Shown here: piece by piece, positions 10,496 to 20,057 of the stretch
Numbering within the stretch: the stretch's first letter is position 1
Layout of the letters: each line of letters opens with the position of its first letter
Assembly: GCA_036365145.1 (NCBI GenBank)
Contig: JAEOAD010000040.1
Span: 14,014,501 to 14,078,500, forward strand
Reading direction: 5' to 3'
DNA from: Orientallactaga sibirica
Taxonomy: Eukaryota > Chordata > Mammalia > Rodentia > Dipodidae
DNA length: 64,000 nucleotides
Translations under genes and position numbers: made by a program
The notes under the pieces: generated by a model
Databases searched by the model: none
The model's input: only the letters and a program-made list of their open reading frames with translations
What the model was told of the DNA's origin: nothing

Positions 10496-10723
10496 GGGCT
10501 GGAGAGATGGCTTAGTGGTTAAGGCGCCTGCCTGCTAAGCCTAAGGACCCATGTTCTCTCTCTCTCTCCAGATCCCACGTTAGCCAGACACACGAAGGTG
10601 AGGCAAACGCAAAGTCACACATGCCCCCCCTAGGTGGCACAAGTGTCTGGAGTTCAATGGCAGTGGCTGAGGCCCTGGCGTGCCAATTCTCTCTCTCGCT
10701 CTCTCTAAAATAAAATAAGAATA
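10496..10723 (+). mobile_element. DIP-type SINE, long variant
   Basis: Sense copy with an extra middle segment 'aaggtgaggcaaacgc...gtcacacatgcccc...aggtggc' absent from the common form. The same extra segment is found at 35,699. The CT block intrudes early at 10,556-10,569. Confidence 0.88.
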
Positions 10724-10737
10724 GTTTGTTTTAATTT

Positions 10738-10845
10738 TTCTTTTATTTTTATTTATTTATGTGAGAGCAACAGACAGAGAGAGAAAGAGGCAGAGAGAGC
10801 GCTCTCTCTCTAAAATAAAATAAAAATAATTTTTAAAAAACCTTT
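10738..10845. repeat. Fold-back of two DIP tails
   Basis: An antisense DIP tail plus GAGA block (10,740-10,799) runs directly into a sense CT block plus tail (10,801-10,840), joined at the palindrome gagagagcgctctctc. The sense part resembles the tail of the neighbour at 10,690-10,730, suggesting a local inverted or template-switched copy. Confidence 0.6.
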
Positions 10846-10846
10846 T

Positions 10847-11054
10847 GTTTTATTTTTATTTATTTATTTATTTGAGAGTGACAGACAGAGAACAAAAGAG
10901 GCAGAGAGAGAGAGAGAATGGGTGCACCAGGGCTTCCAGCCACTGCAAATGAACTCCAGATGCCTGCGCCACCTTGTGCATCTGGCTTATGTGGGTCCTG
11001 GGGAATCGAAAGCATCAAAAGCAAGCACTTAACCACTAAGCCATCTCTCCAGCC
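10847..11054 (-). mobile_element. DIP-type SINE
   Basis: Antisense copy with a deletion in the head-proximal part: 'gaatcgaaagcatcaaaagcaagc' replaces the usual 'cctgggtccttaggcttcgcagg' stretch. Confidence 0.88.
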
Positions 11055-12200
11055 GAAAATAAATAAAATAAATAGAATTTAAGTCCTTGTTACAAAACAA
11101 TGTCAGATGACACAAAACCAAAACTAAAGGAGTGCCCATCGTCACAGTCAAAGGTAATCACTGTTTATACCTACGTCTGTCTGTTTTCATCCTTGGGTGT
11201 CTCTGTATTGTGTACAAAGTCTAAACCCAGAAGGACAGAATACAACAAAGTCCACACTTAGATGACAGCCCCTTTGGACAACATTCAACAACACACAATT
11301 GCAGGAAAGACCAAGGACCACCAGGGCCCTCAGCCAGGCAGCTAAGGAGGCCGTTATATTTCTAATTGACAGTTTGGCTATACCAGGCAGTGCGTGATAA
11401 GCACGGCTTGTTTATTTGTCTTTGAGGGGTGCCAAGTGGATTGTGGTCAGACAATCTTATTTCAGCAGCCCCTGTACTTTGAATCCAGCAATCTAGCATA
11501 AGGCTGTCCCCTAGGCAGATCTCTGGTCACACAATGGGTACCCACACAAAAGCGTGGCCGTAATGGTGGCTGCACCAGGAAGGGGAACAAAGAAGTACTT
11601 AGCCAGAGAGAAGAAAAAGAGAGAGAGAGAGAGAGAAAGCCTGGGAGAGCCCACAAGAGGCGAGCAGCCAGTGAGGTGGGAAGTCAGGTTGAACAGCTAT
11701 TCTGTTTGTGTTAAAGGTTTGCTCCAAACAAACGAAGCTTTTGTGGACCTTTTAATTCAACAATCCTTGTGGCTTCCAGGGATGAGCTCAGACAATCTGC
11801 TGAGCTTTGACATTTTTTTCCCCTCCTCTCTAAGAGCTGTCCACTTACAAGGCAGCGTCCTTTTTCAGGGCTTGGGCGATGGCTGCAAAATTGAAAATCA
11901 AGAAATAGCCACAGATAAGAGAGCACAAGTGGCCAGAGATATTCTGTGACCTGGCATAAGCTGCGGAGGACCACTTGTGTGTATGTCCTCCCAAGAGAGA
12001 AACCCAGGAGCGGCAACTAACAGGATGACATTAAAGCCCTCGAGAAGCAAGGGACATGGCGTGAACTAAGGCGTGGAGTGGGAAGAGTGTTTTCTCACAA
12101 GATGTTGGGGCCCTTGCTGTATCCTCGGTTGCCTGTCAGGAGGTTTCTCCAAATGGGCTCTGCCATCCAATAGAGAGACCAACTCTTGGCGGGTATCTTA
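11055..12200. other. Unique DNA, no gene seen
   Basis: About 1.15 kb of SINE-free unique sequence. A GAGA run at 11,616-11,636 interrupts it. A 131-codon frame at 11,554-11,949 includes that low-complexity run and has no domain. The part at 11,340-11,460 is AT-rich and could be conserved noncoding DNA. Confidence 0.4.
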
Positions 12201-12214
12201 AGAAAGGTGGATGG

Positions 12215-12390
12215 AAGCTGGGAAGATGGCTCAGTGGTTAAAGGCACTTGCTTCCAAAGTTTGCCAGCCAGGGTTCATTTTCCCAGTGCCGCGTATAAAA
12301 ACACAAAGTGGTGCATATATCCAGCAGCAAGAGGCTGGCATGCCCATACACGCTCCCCCTCTCTCATAAATAAATAAAATATTGAAGAAG
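12215..12390 (+). mobile_element. DIP-type SINE, diverged
   Basis: Sense copy with altered head ('gctgggaagatggctcag') and a shortened 3' part. Copies of aaaggtggatgg at 12,203-12,214 and 12,560-12,571 bracket this SINE and the B1 that follows. Confidence 0.82.
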
Positions 12391-12398
12391 AAAAAGGT

Positions 12399-12559
12399 GG
12401 CTGGGCGTGGTGGCGCACTTATGCCTTTAATCCTAACATTCAGGGGGCTGAGGTAGGGGATCGTCATGAATTTAAGGCCACCCTGAGACTACATAGTGAA
12501 TTCCAGGTTAGCCTGGGCTACAGCGAGACCCTACCTTGAAAAAACAAAAGAAAAACACA
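12399..12559 (+). mobile_element. B1 SINE
   Basis: Full-length sense copy from 'ggctgggcgtggtggcgc' to 'accctaccttgaaaaaac'. It sits in the tail of the preceding DIP-type SINE. Confidence 0.9.
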
Positions 12560-12665
12560 AAAGGTGGATGGTGCCTGAGGAAGGACATCTGAATTTGGCC
12601 TCTGACCTCTGTCAGTATGCACGCATAAATGCATGCACATCCACACAGGTGCACAGCATGTGTGT
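12560..12665 (+). mobile_element. B3/B4-type SINE tail
   Basis: 'ggtggatggtgcctgaggaaggacatctgaa...ggcctctgacct' followed by alternating CA/TG is the 3' part of the older composite SINE seen complete at 24,206. The target duplication shows that the SINE pair split it. Confidence 0.55.
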
Positions 12666-12671
12666 GCATTG

Positions 12672-12757
12672 AGAGGAAGGAAGGAAAAAGAGAGAGAAGG
12701 AAGGAAGGAAGGGAGGAAGGGAAGAAGGAAAGAAAGAAGGAAAGAAAGGAAGAAGGC
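12672..12757. repeat. (GGAA)n purine tract
   Basis: Purine-only strand with GGAA/GAAA units, 86 bases. It lies at the 3' end of the B3/B4-type tail. Confidence 0.9.
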
Positions 12758-13032
12758 AGCATGTGAAGTTTTATCATTTTACTTCCCTGCCTATGTCAGG
12801 GCCTGTAGGGGGTACGAGAAGGTTCCCTCTTTAGCCACATGTGGAGAAAATGCTTGCCCGGGGGGAGCACAGAGACCTTGCTAGCTACGCGTGTTCATTT
12901 CTTGGGTCTGGCTGAACGTGGCCTAGTGAAGATATACAACTTTCTCAGGACACGTGAATGAAAGCGCCATTACCAGTTGGTACCTATCACAGGCACACGT
13001 TTTTAATGTGTTCTTTTTTATTTTTATTTATT

Positions 13033-13186
13033 TATTTATTTTTGGTTTTCTGAGGTAGGGTCTCACTCTGGCTCAGGCTGACATGGAATTCACTATGTTG
13101 TCTCAGAGTGGCCTCGAACTCTCAGTGATCCTCCTACCTCTGCCTCCCAAGTGCTGGGATTAAAGGCGTGTACCACCCACCCAGCC
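13033..13186 (-). mobile_element. B1 SINE
   Basis: Full-length antisense copy preceded by a TTTA repeat (its tail). It ends 'taccacccacccagcc'. Confidence 0.92.
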
Positions 13187-13204
13187 TTCTTTTTAATTTA
13201 ATTT

Positions 13205-13235
13205 AATTTTTTAAATTTTATTTATTTATTTGCAA

Positions 13236-13270
<35 letters not shown>

Positions 13271-13434
13271 CAGACAGAGAGATAATGGGCACACCAGGGC
13301 CTCTAGCTACTGCAAACGAACTCCAGATGCATGTGCCCCTTGTGCATCTGCCCTACGTGAGTCCTGGGGAATCAAACCTGGGTCCTTTGGCTTCACAGGC
13401 AAATGCCTTAACTACTAAGCCATCTCTCCAGCCC
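13205..13434 (-). mobile_element. DIP-type SINE
   Basis: Antisense copy with a long GA block (13,240-13,267) and an intact head 'ccatctctccagccc'. Confidence 0.92.
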
Positions 13435-13562
13435 AGTGCTCTTTTTTAATTATACAGCATATATTGGCCCCTTAACTGCAAAATGTGTTAGGATAAATTT
13501 CCTTTATATAAATCACCAAAGCATGTAACCACACTGTCAAATAGACAATATGTGTCACTTTA

Positions 13563-13745
13563 AATATCTTTTATTTACTTATTTTCAAGGAGAGAAAGAA
13601 AGAAAGAGAATGAATGGGCACTCCAGGGCCTCCAGAAACATGCTCCACTTTGTGCATCTGGCTTTATGTGGGTCCTGGGGAATTGAACTCGGGCTGTTGG
13701 GCTTTGCAGGCAAGCACCTTAACCACTGAGCCATCTCTCCAGCCC
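13563..13745 (-). mobile_element. DIP-type SINE, internally shortened
   Basis: Antisense copy missing the 'actgcaaacgaactccagatgc' stretch ('cctccagaaacatgctccac'). Flanking near-copies of gtgtcacttta at 13,553 and 13,749 support the boundaries. Confidence 0.87.
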
Positions 13746-13784
13746 TGAAGTGTCATTTTATAAGGTGGTTTGCCCTTCAGTATG

Positions 13785-13875
13785 TTTATCTTCAATCAGT
13801 GCCCAGAACAGTCCTATGAGATAGGTACCTGATCCCATCCTACAAATCAGAAAACTGAGGCGCAAAGAGGAAATG
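13785..13875 (-). mobile_element. MIR fragment
   Basis: 'cagtcctatgagataggtac...cctacaaatcagaaaactgaggcgcaaagagg' is the central part of an antisense MIR. Confidence 0.7.
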
Positions 13876-13877
13876 TC

Positions 13878-14166
13878 ACTGTTTTTCATGTGTGTGTGGT
13901 GTGCATGCATATGTGTATACAGGTGCCTGTGTGTGTGATGAGGCTGGGTGACAACCCTGGGTGGTGTCACTCAGGTACACTGCACGCCATTTCTCCCATT
14001 GGCCTGGAGCTCGCCCAGTAGCCTAGATTGGCTGGTCAGTGAAATTCAGGAATATACATGTCTTTGCTTCCACGGGGATGACATGTACATGTCATGTACA
14101 CTCAAGCTCAGGTCCTCATGCTTACAAAGCATGTACTTTACCAACAAAGTCATCTCCCAGGCCCGA
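13878..14166 (-). mobile_element. B3/B4-type SINE
   Basis: Antisense composite: a TG-rich end, 'ggctgggtgacaaccctgggtggtgtcactcagg', then 'ctggagctcgcccagtagcc' and 'cctcatgcttacaaagcatg', ending near the head 'catctcccaggccc'. Confidence 0.6.
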
Positions 14167-14316
14167 GGAAAGCCATGCATTTGGATCCTTGGAGAGTTCA
14201 GACTGTCTAACTGTGATTCTGAGAGGGGGATGCAGTTGGGGTGACTGGACCCCTGAAAGGAAAAACGGCAGGCAAATCTGCACTTGCTAGAAATCAAAGA
14301 TGATCTGACTTCTTAT

Positions 14317-14485
14317 TTTTTTTTTTTTTTTTTTTTTTTTTGGTTTTTCAAGGTAGGGTCTCATTCTGGTCCAGGCTGACCTGGAATTAGCTATGTAGTC
14401 TCAGGGTGGCCTCGAACTCATGGCAATCCTCCTACCTCTGCCTCCCGAGCGCTGGGATTAAAGGCGTGCACCACCACGCCCGGCT
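14317..14485 (-). mobile_element. B1 SINE
   Basis: Full-length antisense copy with a 27-base T-run (tail). Perfect target duplication tctgacttcttat at 14,304-14,316 and 14,486-14,498, hence a young insertion. Confidence 0.94.
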
Positions 14486-14612
14486 TCTGACTTCTTATCT
14501 CTTGCCTAGTTCCCTCGACCTGTTTCTCCACAAACAACCAGGGCCCCTCCTGGGAGGGAGGTCTTTCATAAGATTTAAACACTGTGGTTGGTCAAGTTCA
14601 GCCTCTGGAAGT

Positions 14613-15105
14613 TGGTGTCAGGGCTAGCCTCTTCCTGAGATAGCCCCTAGCCCTAACCAACCAGCTGCCCCTTTGGTTTACCTGAGCCAGAAGACAGCCT
14701 CCACTGTAAGGTTATAAATACCTTTACAAGGGGAGGGCGGGCTCTCTGACCACTTGGGAACTTCCAGCTGTGGCTGAGTTTTTCCCTCCACTGGGCCTGG
14801 ACTGGTTGCCCGGGAGAACCCCTGAACCCTTATCTCCACATGACTCCTTTACTCCCTCCAGCTCCCCACATGGCAGGAGCTCCTCGAAGTTTCTTTTCTC
14901 TTTCTTTCCATGGTTTTCCCAGGCCCTCCGCATGAGATCTCTAGCCATGTGGGTGTCCTTCTTTGGCTCTGTACTTCCCTAAATAAACATAATGATTTAA
15001 TAATTATCTTTCTCAGTCTTTTTTATTCAATTCCTTGATTAAAATTAGGAACAAACCTAGGGTTTGGGGTTCAAGGACTTTCCTGGACCTGAGCACCCGT
15101 TACAA
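14613..15105 (+). mobile_element. Candidate endogenous-retrovirus LTR
   Basis: Promoter- and terminator-like layout inside 490 bases: ataaata at 14,713-14,720, a GC-richer stretch after it, then aataaa at 14,981-14,986, and an end 'gagcacccgttaca'. The sequence just beyond (attccatctggcgttggg) could include a primer-binding site. No internal retroviral coding region follows. The start at a TG is a guess. Confidence 0.4.
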
Positions 15106-15390
15106 TTCCATCTGGCGTTGGGCCAACTCCATGCCTTGGCTCTTAGCCTGAAGACCTGTTTTCTTCTCAAATAAGAGGGAGGGTAGAATCTATTTTTTAA
15201 AATAATATTATGTTGATATTCTCTTTCCTTTACCAAAATAAAAGTTATAAGTTTTGTTTGTTGTATTAAGCTGGAATGTGGGAAACTGATCATATTTGAC
15301 CAGCTAGCTTTGATCTACGGCTCTATCCAAAAGAGTCTTTCTTTTCAAGAAGGAAAGAGAAAATGAAACAGAGTTCAAAAAAAAAAAAAA
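15106..15390. other. Unique or unassigned DNA
   Basis: Follows the candidate LTR. It may be retroviral leader remnant, but I recognise nothing in it. Contains an A-run at 15,378-15,394. Confidence 0.35.
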
Positions 15391-15392
15391 AA

Positions 15393-15510
15393 AAGCCAGA
15401 TATGTTGGCTCACGTATGTAATCCCAGCACTAGGGGAAACTGAGGTAGGAGGTTTGAAGCCACCTGGGATACATAGTTAGTACCAGGCCAATGTGAAGCC
15501 CTGCCTGAAG
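15393..15510 (+). mobile_element. Old B1-like SINE
   Basis: 'gccagatatgttggctcacgtatgtaatcccagcacta...ggtaggagg...ccacctgggatacatag...gaagccctgcctgaag' is a diverged sense B1-type body with a GAGA-rich 3' flank. Confidence 0.65.
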
Positions 15511-15514
15511 AGAG

Positions 15515-16330
15515 AGGGAGAGAAATGAAAAGAGGTATTTAGAAAAACAGAGAGAGAGAAAGATGAGGAGTGAAAGAGGGTAGAAAATAAGAGAAGGAAA
15601 AAGACACTAGATATTACCAGCAAGACTCGCTTGCTATTATTTCCTTAGCTTTGCTGTTGCCCCACAGCTTCTAACCCCACAATCTTGCCTTTTATTTTCC
15701 ATTGCCTTTGATCAGGATTTTCACACTCACCAGACTCTTTAAGTAATCAACAGAGACCAACTGTATCATATTGTCTTTCCTTCTTTCTTTCTTTATTTAT
15801 CTTACCCAGGATTGCACAGATTTCTAGCCGCCCCCAGGGGATGAGAAGAAAGAAACGATCAGCAGAACAAAGTCTTGCATTTACTAGGATCGCCTAAATA
15901 CGACTTTCTCTTCCCAGGGGAGCAAACACTGGGCCAAAACGAAATGCCCTCGATGTCGGGATTTATAGAAACATAAAGTTAGCATACCCTGAAGTTGCAG
16001 GCGGGGAACATGACCTCAATGTTGAAAGAAAAAAGATGAGAAAACGGAAAATAAAAGAGGCCTTTTTTTTTTTATTATTATTAAACAATTATCCGGGGGG
16101 GAATGATATGAAGTGTTTTCTAAATGAATGCATTTATGGGAAGAAATAAAAACATCTGAATAATTTGATTAATGCGTATGATAGCAAATGATAAAAGTCA
16201 GTGAGCAATTGAAGTCCTGAAATTGAAGTCTTAAAGGACAAATAATCCCAGCCCTGAGCTGTCCTCAGCATGTAAATATGATCAGCAAAAGCTGGTGGGC
16301 AGAGCAGTGCTGTCCACACTGATTATTATA
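15515..16330. other. SINE-free unique block (candidate conserved element)
   Basis: About 800 bases free of recent repeats apart from a T-run at 16,063-16,073. AT-rich part 16,090-16,330 has homeodomain-like cores (gaataatttgattaatgcg near 16,157) and a regular low-GC texture typical of conserved noncoding DNA. Open frames here are short and domain-free. Confidence 0.42.
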
Positions 16331-16849
16331 ATGCTGTTGTCCCCCAACCCCATCCGCATCCGTGTGTGGAATCCCACTTGGATCCAGGACTTTCCTTTTC
16401 TTTTTATATATTTTATATATATATATATATATGTTAATTTTTATTCACTTCAGGACTTTCTTTTCTTGTAAGCATTAACAGTGACACTGGATCAGAGTAA
16501 CAAGTCCAGGAGGCACGGCTCCTGTTTTCTCTGGAAGCTCCAATCCCAGATGGCACTCCCGCGGACAACATGGCATCTTTGGCTCCCGGAGGCCGCCCAC
16601 AGAGGAGGACAATGGTGGGACCCGCCCCAGGGCACAATGCTGCTAACCTCCATGCCAAGGCCCTTTATTAAAAGTGCCTTTGTGAGCACGGAGTTGCCAG
16701 AAGACATCTTCCCATAGCACATGGCCTCGCTTTTTTTTTTTTTTTTTTTTTTTTAATCTTTGGAATGCTCCAAAGGAAATGGTATGAAGAAAACTAGGGG
16801 GAAACGCTGTCTTGCTATGACTTGAATTAATTACTCTTACTTTAAGTCT
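16331..16849. other. Unique DNA with (TA)n and poly-T
   Basis: Holds a (TA)n run at 16,406-16,432 and a T-run at 16,730-16,754. Frames of 74-78 codons at 16,434-16,722 overlap in both directions. I cannot assign any function. Confidence 0.4.
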
Positions 16850-17047
16850 GTGTTAGTTTGCGAGAGCTGTCATAAGGGAGTTCCACAGGTGCTGGGTGTC
16901 ATAACTAAGTATTTAGAAGCTGAATGGCTTACAGGACAGAAAAGTATTATCTTGCAAATCCAGGTGTTAGCAAGACCCATTTCTCTTGAGGCCTTTCTCT
17001 TTGGTTTGTGGATAGGCAGAGTCACGTTGGGACGTCACATGGTTATT

Positions 17048-17048
<1 letters not shown>
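16850..17048 (-). mobile_element. MLT1-like LTR, first part
   Basis: 'ctgtgttagtttgcgagagctgtcataagg...gctgaatggcttacaggacag...caaatccaggtgttagcaag...cacatggttattcct' is an antisense MLT1-type LTR. It is interrupted by a TG microsatellite and a SINE and resumes at 17,332. Confidence 0.6.
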
Positions 17049-17049
<1 letters not shown>

Positions 17050-17091
<42 letters not shown>

Positions 17092-17092
17092 C
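17050..17092. repeat. (TG)n microsatellite
   Basis: About 20 uninterrupted TG units, grading into tgcgtgcatgcatg. Confidence 0.93.
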
Positions 17093-17114
17093 GTGCATGC
17101 ATGGGTGCTAATCT

Positions 17115-17331
17115 CTTCTTTTAAAAAATACTTTATTTATTTGAGAGAGAGAGAAAGAGGCAGAGGAAGAGGGAGAGAGAGAATGGGCATGCCGGGGCCT
17201 CTAATCACTGCAAACGAATTCCAGTTGCATGCACCACTTTGTGTGTCTGGCTTACATGAGTACTGGGGAGTGGAACATGGGTCCTTAGTCTTTGCAGGTA
17301 AGTACCTCAACCATAAGCTATCTCTCTAGCC
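17115..17331 (-). mobile_element. DIP-type SINE
   Basis: Antisense copy, moderately diverged, with head 'agctatctctctagcc' at right. It lies inside the MLT1-like LTR. Confidence 0.88.
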
Positions 17332-17465
17332 TCTAAAGTCTTTTTATAAGGACGCAAATCATATTGGTTTAAGAAGCACTCTAAATGACCCCATTGTAAC
17401 CCAATCGTTTAAAGACCCTTTATCCAAACAGTTCCATTTTAAGGTAGTGGAGGCCAGGGTTTCAG
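17332..17465 (-). mobile_element. MLT1-like LTR, second part
   Basis: 'tttttataaggacgcaaatcatattgg...tctaaatgaccccattgtaacc' resumes the LTR begun at 16,850 (antisense of the 'aatccaatatgactggtgtccttataa' part). Confidence 0.5.
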
Positions 17466-17493
17466 TTGAAGAATCTGGAAGAGACACAATTCA

Positions 17494-17648
17494 GAGAAAG
17501 TATGGGTATGCCAGGGCCTCTTGCCACTGCAAACAAACTCCAGCTCTATGCACCACTTTGTGTATCCAGCTTTGTGTGGGGAAGTCAAACCCAGGCCAGT
17601 AGGCTCTTGTAAGCAACCGTGTTTAACTGCTGAGCCATCTCCCCAGCT
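17494..17648 (-). mobile_element. DIP-type SINE lacking its tail
   Basis: Antisense copy that begins in the 'gaatgggcacgcc' region with no A/T tail or long GA block. Perfect short duplication cacaattca at 17,485-17,493 and 17,649-17,657. Confidence 0.85.
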
Positions 17649-17695
17649 CACAATTCATTTTATAATAAAGTCCCTTGAAGCTGCTTTGAAATTGG

Positions 17696-17990
17696 CTTTG
17701 CATAGCAGGGGTCTCCTGATCCATGAGGGAGGGATATAGTCTAGGACCCCTCGTGGACACTGTGGATAGCACCAAACCTTACCCAGAAGATGTTTACCTC
17801 TTACACATGTGAGCCTGGACAAAGCTTAATTTCTCAAGCAGGAGAGGTGAGAAATTCACAACGACTAACAATGCAATCAAACAATATAGCAATGCACCGC
17901 AGTAAGTTAAACACTTAACAATTCTGTCTAGAATTTTCCAGTTAATAATTTTCAATCATGGTTGATTGTGGCAACTAAAATCATGGAAAG
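17696..17990 (+). mobile_element. Tigger-related MER element relic
   Basis: 'gatccatgagggagggatatag...aggacccctcgtggacac...tggatagcaccaaacc...aaagcttaatttctcaa...ctaacaatgc' matches, in order, a non-autonomous Tc1/mariner (Tigger-class) repeat. Subfamily not assigned. Confidence 0.45.
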
Positions 17991-18003
17991 ACAAACAGAG
18001 AGA

Positions 18004-18029
18004 TGTGTGTGTGTGTGTGTGTGTGTGAT
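18004..18029. repeat. (TG)n microsatellite
   Basis: About 12 TG units. Confidence 0.9.
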
Positions 18030-18540
18030 TTTTCCTGAGATCAGGTCTTGTTCAGAAGAAAAGAATGTCCTGCTGCAGTTCAGTTCATAAAGGTCCAGTT
18101 TTCTCTCCCATGACCAGAAGCATATGGGCCTTTTCTCCTATATCCCTTGTGAGCCCCTGCTTACGTTGCTGGAGGCACAGCTGACAGAAGCGAGGGAGCC
18201 CCTGGGACTGGCTCCTCCGGGAATCTTAACTCCCACACTGAGCTTCCGGCAATCTGTCAATCATGGTTCAAGTCTTCCTGCCTGGCACTGATGGCCGGGA
18301 GTTTTCTGTTCCTGGAAGTCCTCACCACTAACTTCTTGTTCTCTGGATCCACCTGTCTCTCCAATGCTGAAGCAACAATTCCCTCTGTGACGTCACTTTA
18401 GAAAGGCCTGTTGACTTCCCATGTGCTCAGTATCATTCCTCTTGCTAGTATGGAGGGAGGGCTTCTGAGTTCCTTACATGCTGGATTGAAACCAGAAGTC
18501 CATGTAGAATTCTATTTGGAGAGTAATCACCTCCCCCTTT
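18030..18540. other. Unique DNA with a CRE-like palindrome
   Basis: SINE-free. Contains a perfect TGACGTCA palindrome at 18,388-18,395. No open frame or other element supported. Confidence 0.45.
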
Positions 18541-18545
18541 TAAAA

Positions 18546-18748
18546 TTTTTTTTTAATATTTTACTTTTATTTATTTATTTGAGAGAGAGAGAGACAGAAT
18601 GGGCATGCCAGGGCTTCCTGCCACTGCAAACAAACTCCAGATGCATGCGCCACCTTGTGCATCTGGCTTACATGGGTTCTGGGGAATCGAACCAAGATCC
18701 TTTGGCTTTACAGGCAAATGCCTTAACTGCTAAACCATTTCCCCAGCC
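18546..18748 (-). mobile_element. DIP-type SINE
   Basis: Antisense copy with a short GA block and a head altered to 'accatttccccagcc'. Its flanks both read 'cccctttt'. Confidence 0.9.
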
Positions 18749-18811
18749 GCCCCCTTTTTGACTATTCTCAAAAACAAAGTACTTTGCATTCATCATTAAA
18801 AATTATTTGAA

Positions 18812-18948
18812 CCAGGCATGGTGGCGCATGCCTTTAATCCCAGCACTCGGGAAGCAGAGGTATGAGGATCTCTGTGAGTTCGAGGCCACCTTGAGACTAC
18901 ATAGTGAATTTCAAGTCAGACTAGGCTAGAACAAGAGCCTACATTTAA
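18812..18948 (+). mobile_element. B1 SINE
   Basis: Full-length sense copy from 'accaggcatggtggcgcatg' to 'acaagagcctacattta'. Confidence 0.9.
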
Positions 18949-18963
18949 AAAGTATATATTTGT

Positions 18964-19168
18964 GGGCTAAAGAAGATGGCTTAGTGGTTAAGGAACTTGC
19001 CTGCACAGCCAAAGGACCCAGATTTGATTTCCCAGGATCCATGTAAACCAGATGGTGCATGTGTCTGGAGTTTGTTTGTAGAGGCTGGAGGCCTTGGTGC
19101 GCCTATTCTCTCTCTCTCAATCCCTCTCTCTCTGTCTCTCACAAATAAAGAGAATACAATAAAATAAA
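18964..19168 (+). mobile_element. DIP-type SINE
   Basis: Sense copy with shortened middle ('aaaccagatggtgcatgtg') directly after the B1. Confidence 0.88.
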
Positions 19169-19189
19169 ACACGTGTGCCTACTTTGAAA

Positions 19190-19425
19190 GCCCATACTAA
19201 TAATATTTTTTCTCTCAGCCCATTGGAGACTTTATTCCTGTCTTTCATTGCTGCTGTACAGAACCTCGCCATCTGTCTAATTGTCACCATTCTGCAAGTC
19301 ATCTTTTCTTGACTGATTTTAGGATCTCTTTAGGTAGGCATTCCATGCTTTTACTAGAATGTGTCCAGGTGGGACTTTCATTTATCCATCCTGGGACTTC
19401 TTGGTTTTGGATATTGGTCTCTCTT
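19190..19425. mobile_element. Possible old LINE fragment
   Basis: 'cattgctgctgtacagaacc...tctgtctaattgtcacc...aagtcatcttttcttgactg...agaatgtgtccaggtgggac' resembles a dispersed mammalian LINE-derived segment. The class is uncertain. Confidence 0.35.
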
Positions 19426-19429
19426 CTTT

Positions 19430-19768
19430 TTCCTCCTCCTCCTCCTCTTCATTTTCTTCTTCTTCTTCTATGTGTGTGTGTGGGGGACCCCATATGCTTG
19501 CCTGTGGATGGGGGGTGCTTGCCTCCAATGGTGGAGTGGGATGTCGTCAGGAGTCCCAAACTACTGCTGTTCAGCACAGTCTTGTTTTGAGCTGGAGTCT
19601 CCTTATTTATTCTGGAGCTTGTGGGGCTCTGATGATTCTTGGGTCTCTGCTTGCCTGCAGAAACCAGGGTTATAGGCACGCATGGCCATGCCCAGCTATT
19701 TACGTGGGACCTGGAGATTTGAACTCTGGTGGCCTCAGGCTCCCTCAAGTCCCCATGCTTGATCAGAA
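19430..19768 (-). mobile_element. B3/B4-type SINE, main part
   Basis: Antisense composite with a pyrimidine triplet tract at its left (19,432-19,469), then 'gagctggagtctcc', 'aaaccagggttataggcacg', 'catggccatgcccagc' and 'gacctggagatttgaactctgg'. Its head is displaced to 20,028-20,057 by an inserted SINE. Confidence 0.6.
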
Positions 19769-19777
19769 AACATGCTT

Positions 19778-20021
19778 GGGCTGGAGAGATGGCTTCATGG
19801 ATAAGGCACCTGCCTGTGAAGACTAGAGTGCTTGTTCAAATCTCCAGGTCCCACGTTTAGCCAGATGCAAAAGTGACACAAGCGCGCAATGTTGCACATG
19901 CACACAAGGGGGCGCACACATCTGGAATTGGTTCACAACGGCTGAGAGGCCCTGGCGTGCCCATTATCTGCCTCTTTCTCTCTCTCTCTCTCTCTCTTGA
20001 ATTAAAAAAAAAAAATAAGAA
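19778..20021 (+). mobile_element. DIP-type SINE, variant middle
   Basis: Sense copy with an extended middle ('gcaaaagtgacacaagcgcg...caatgttgcacatgcacaca'). Inserted in the composite SINE with duplication agaaaaca at 19,765-19,772 and 20,022-20,029. Confidence 0.87.
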
Positions 20022-20027
20022 AGAAAA

Positions 20028-20057
20028 CACTTAACCACCAAGCCATCTCCAGCCCCG
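20028..20057 (-). mobile_element. B3/B4-type SINE head
   Basis: 'acttaaccaccaagccatct' plus 'ccagcccc': the antisense head belonging to the element at 19,430. It shows that the B3/B4-type and DIP-type families share a closely similar tRNA-derived head. Confidence 0.55.

Noticed and set aside
14981..14986. AATAAA as polyadenylation signal of a host gene
   Set aside because: No upstream exon is visible; the signal fits the candidate LTR better.
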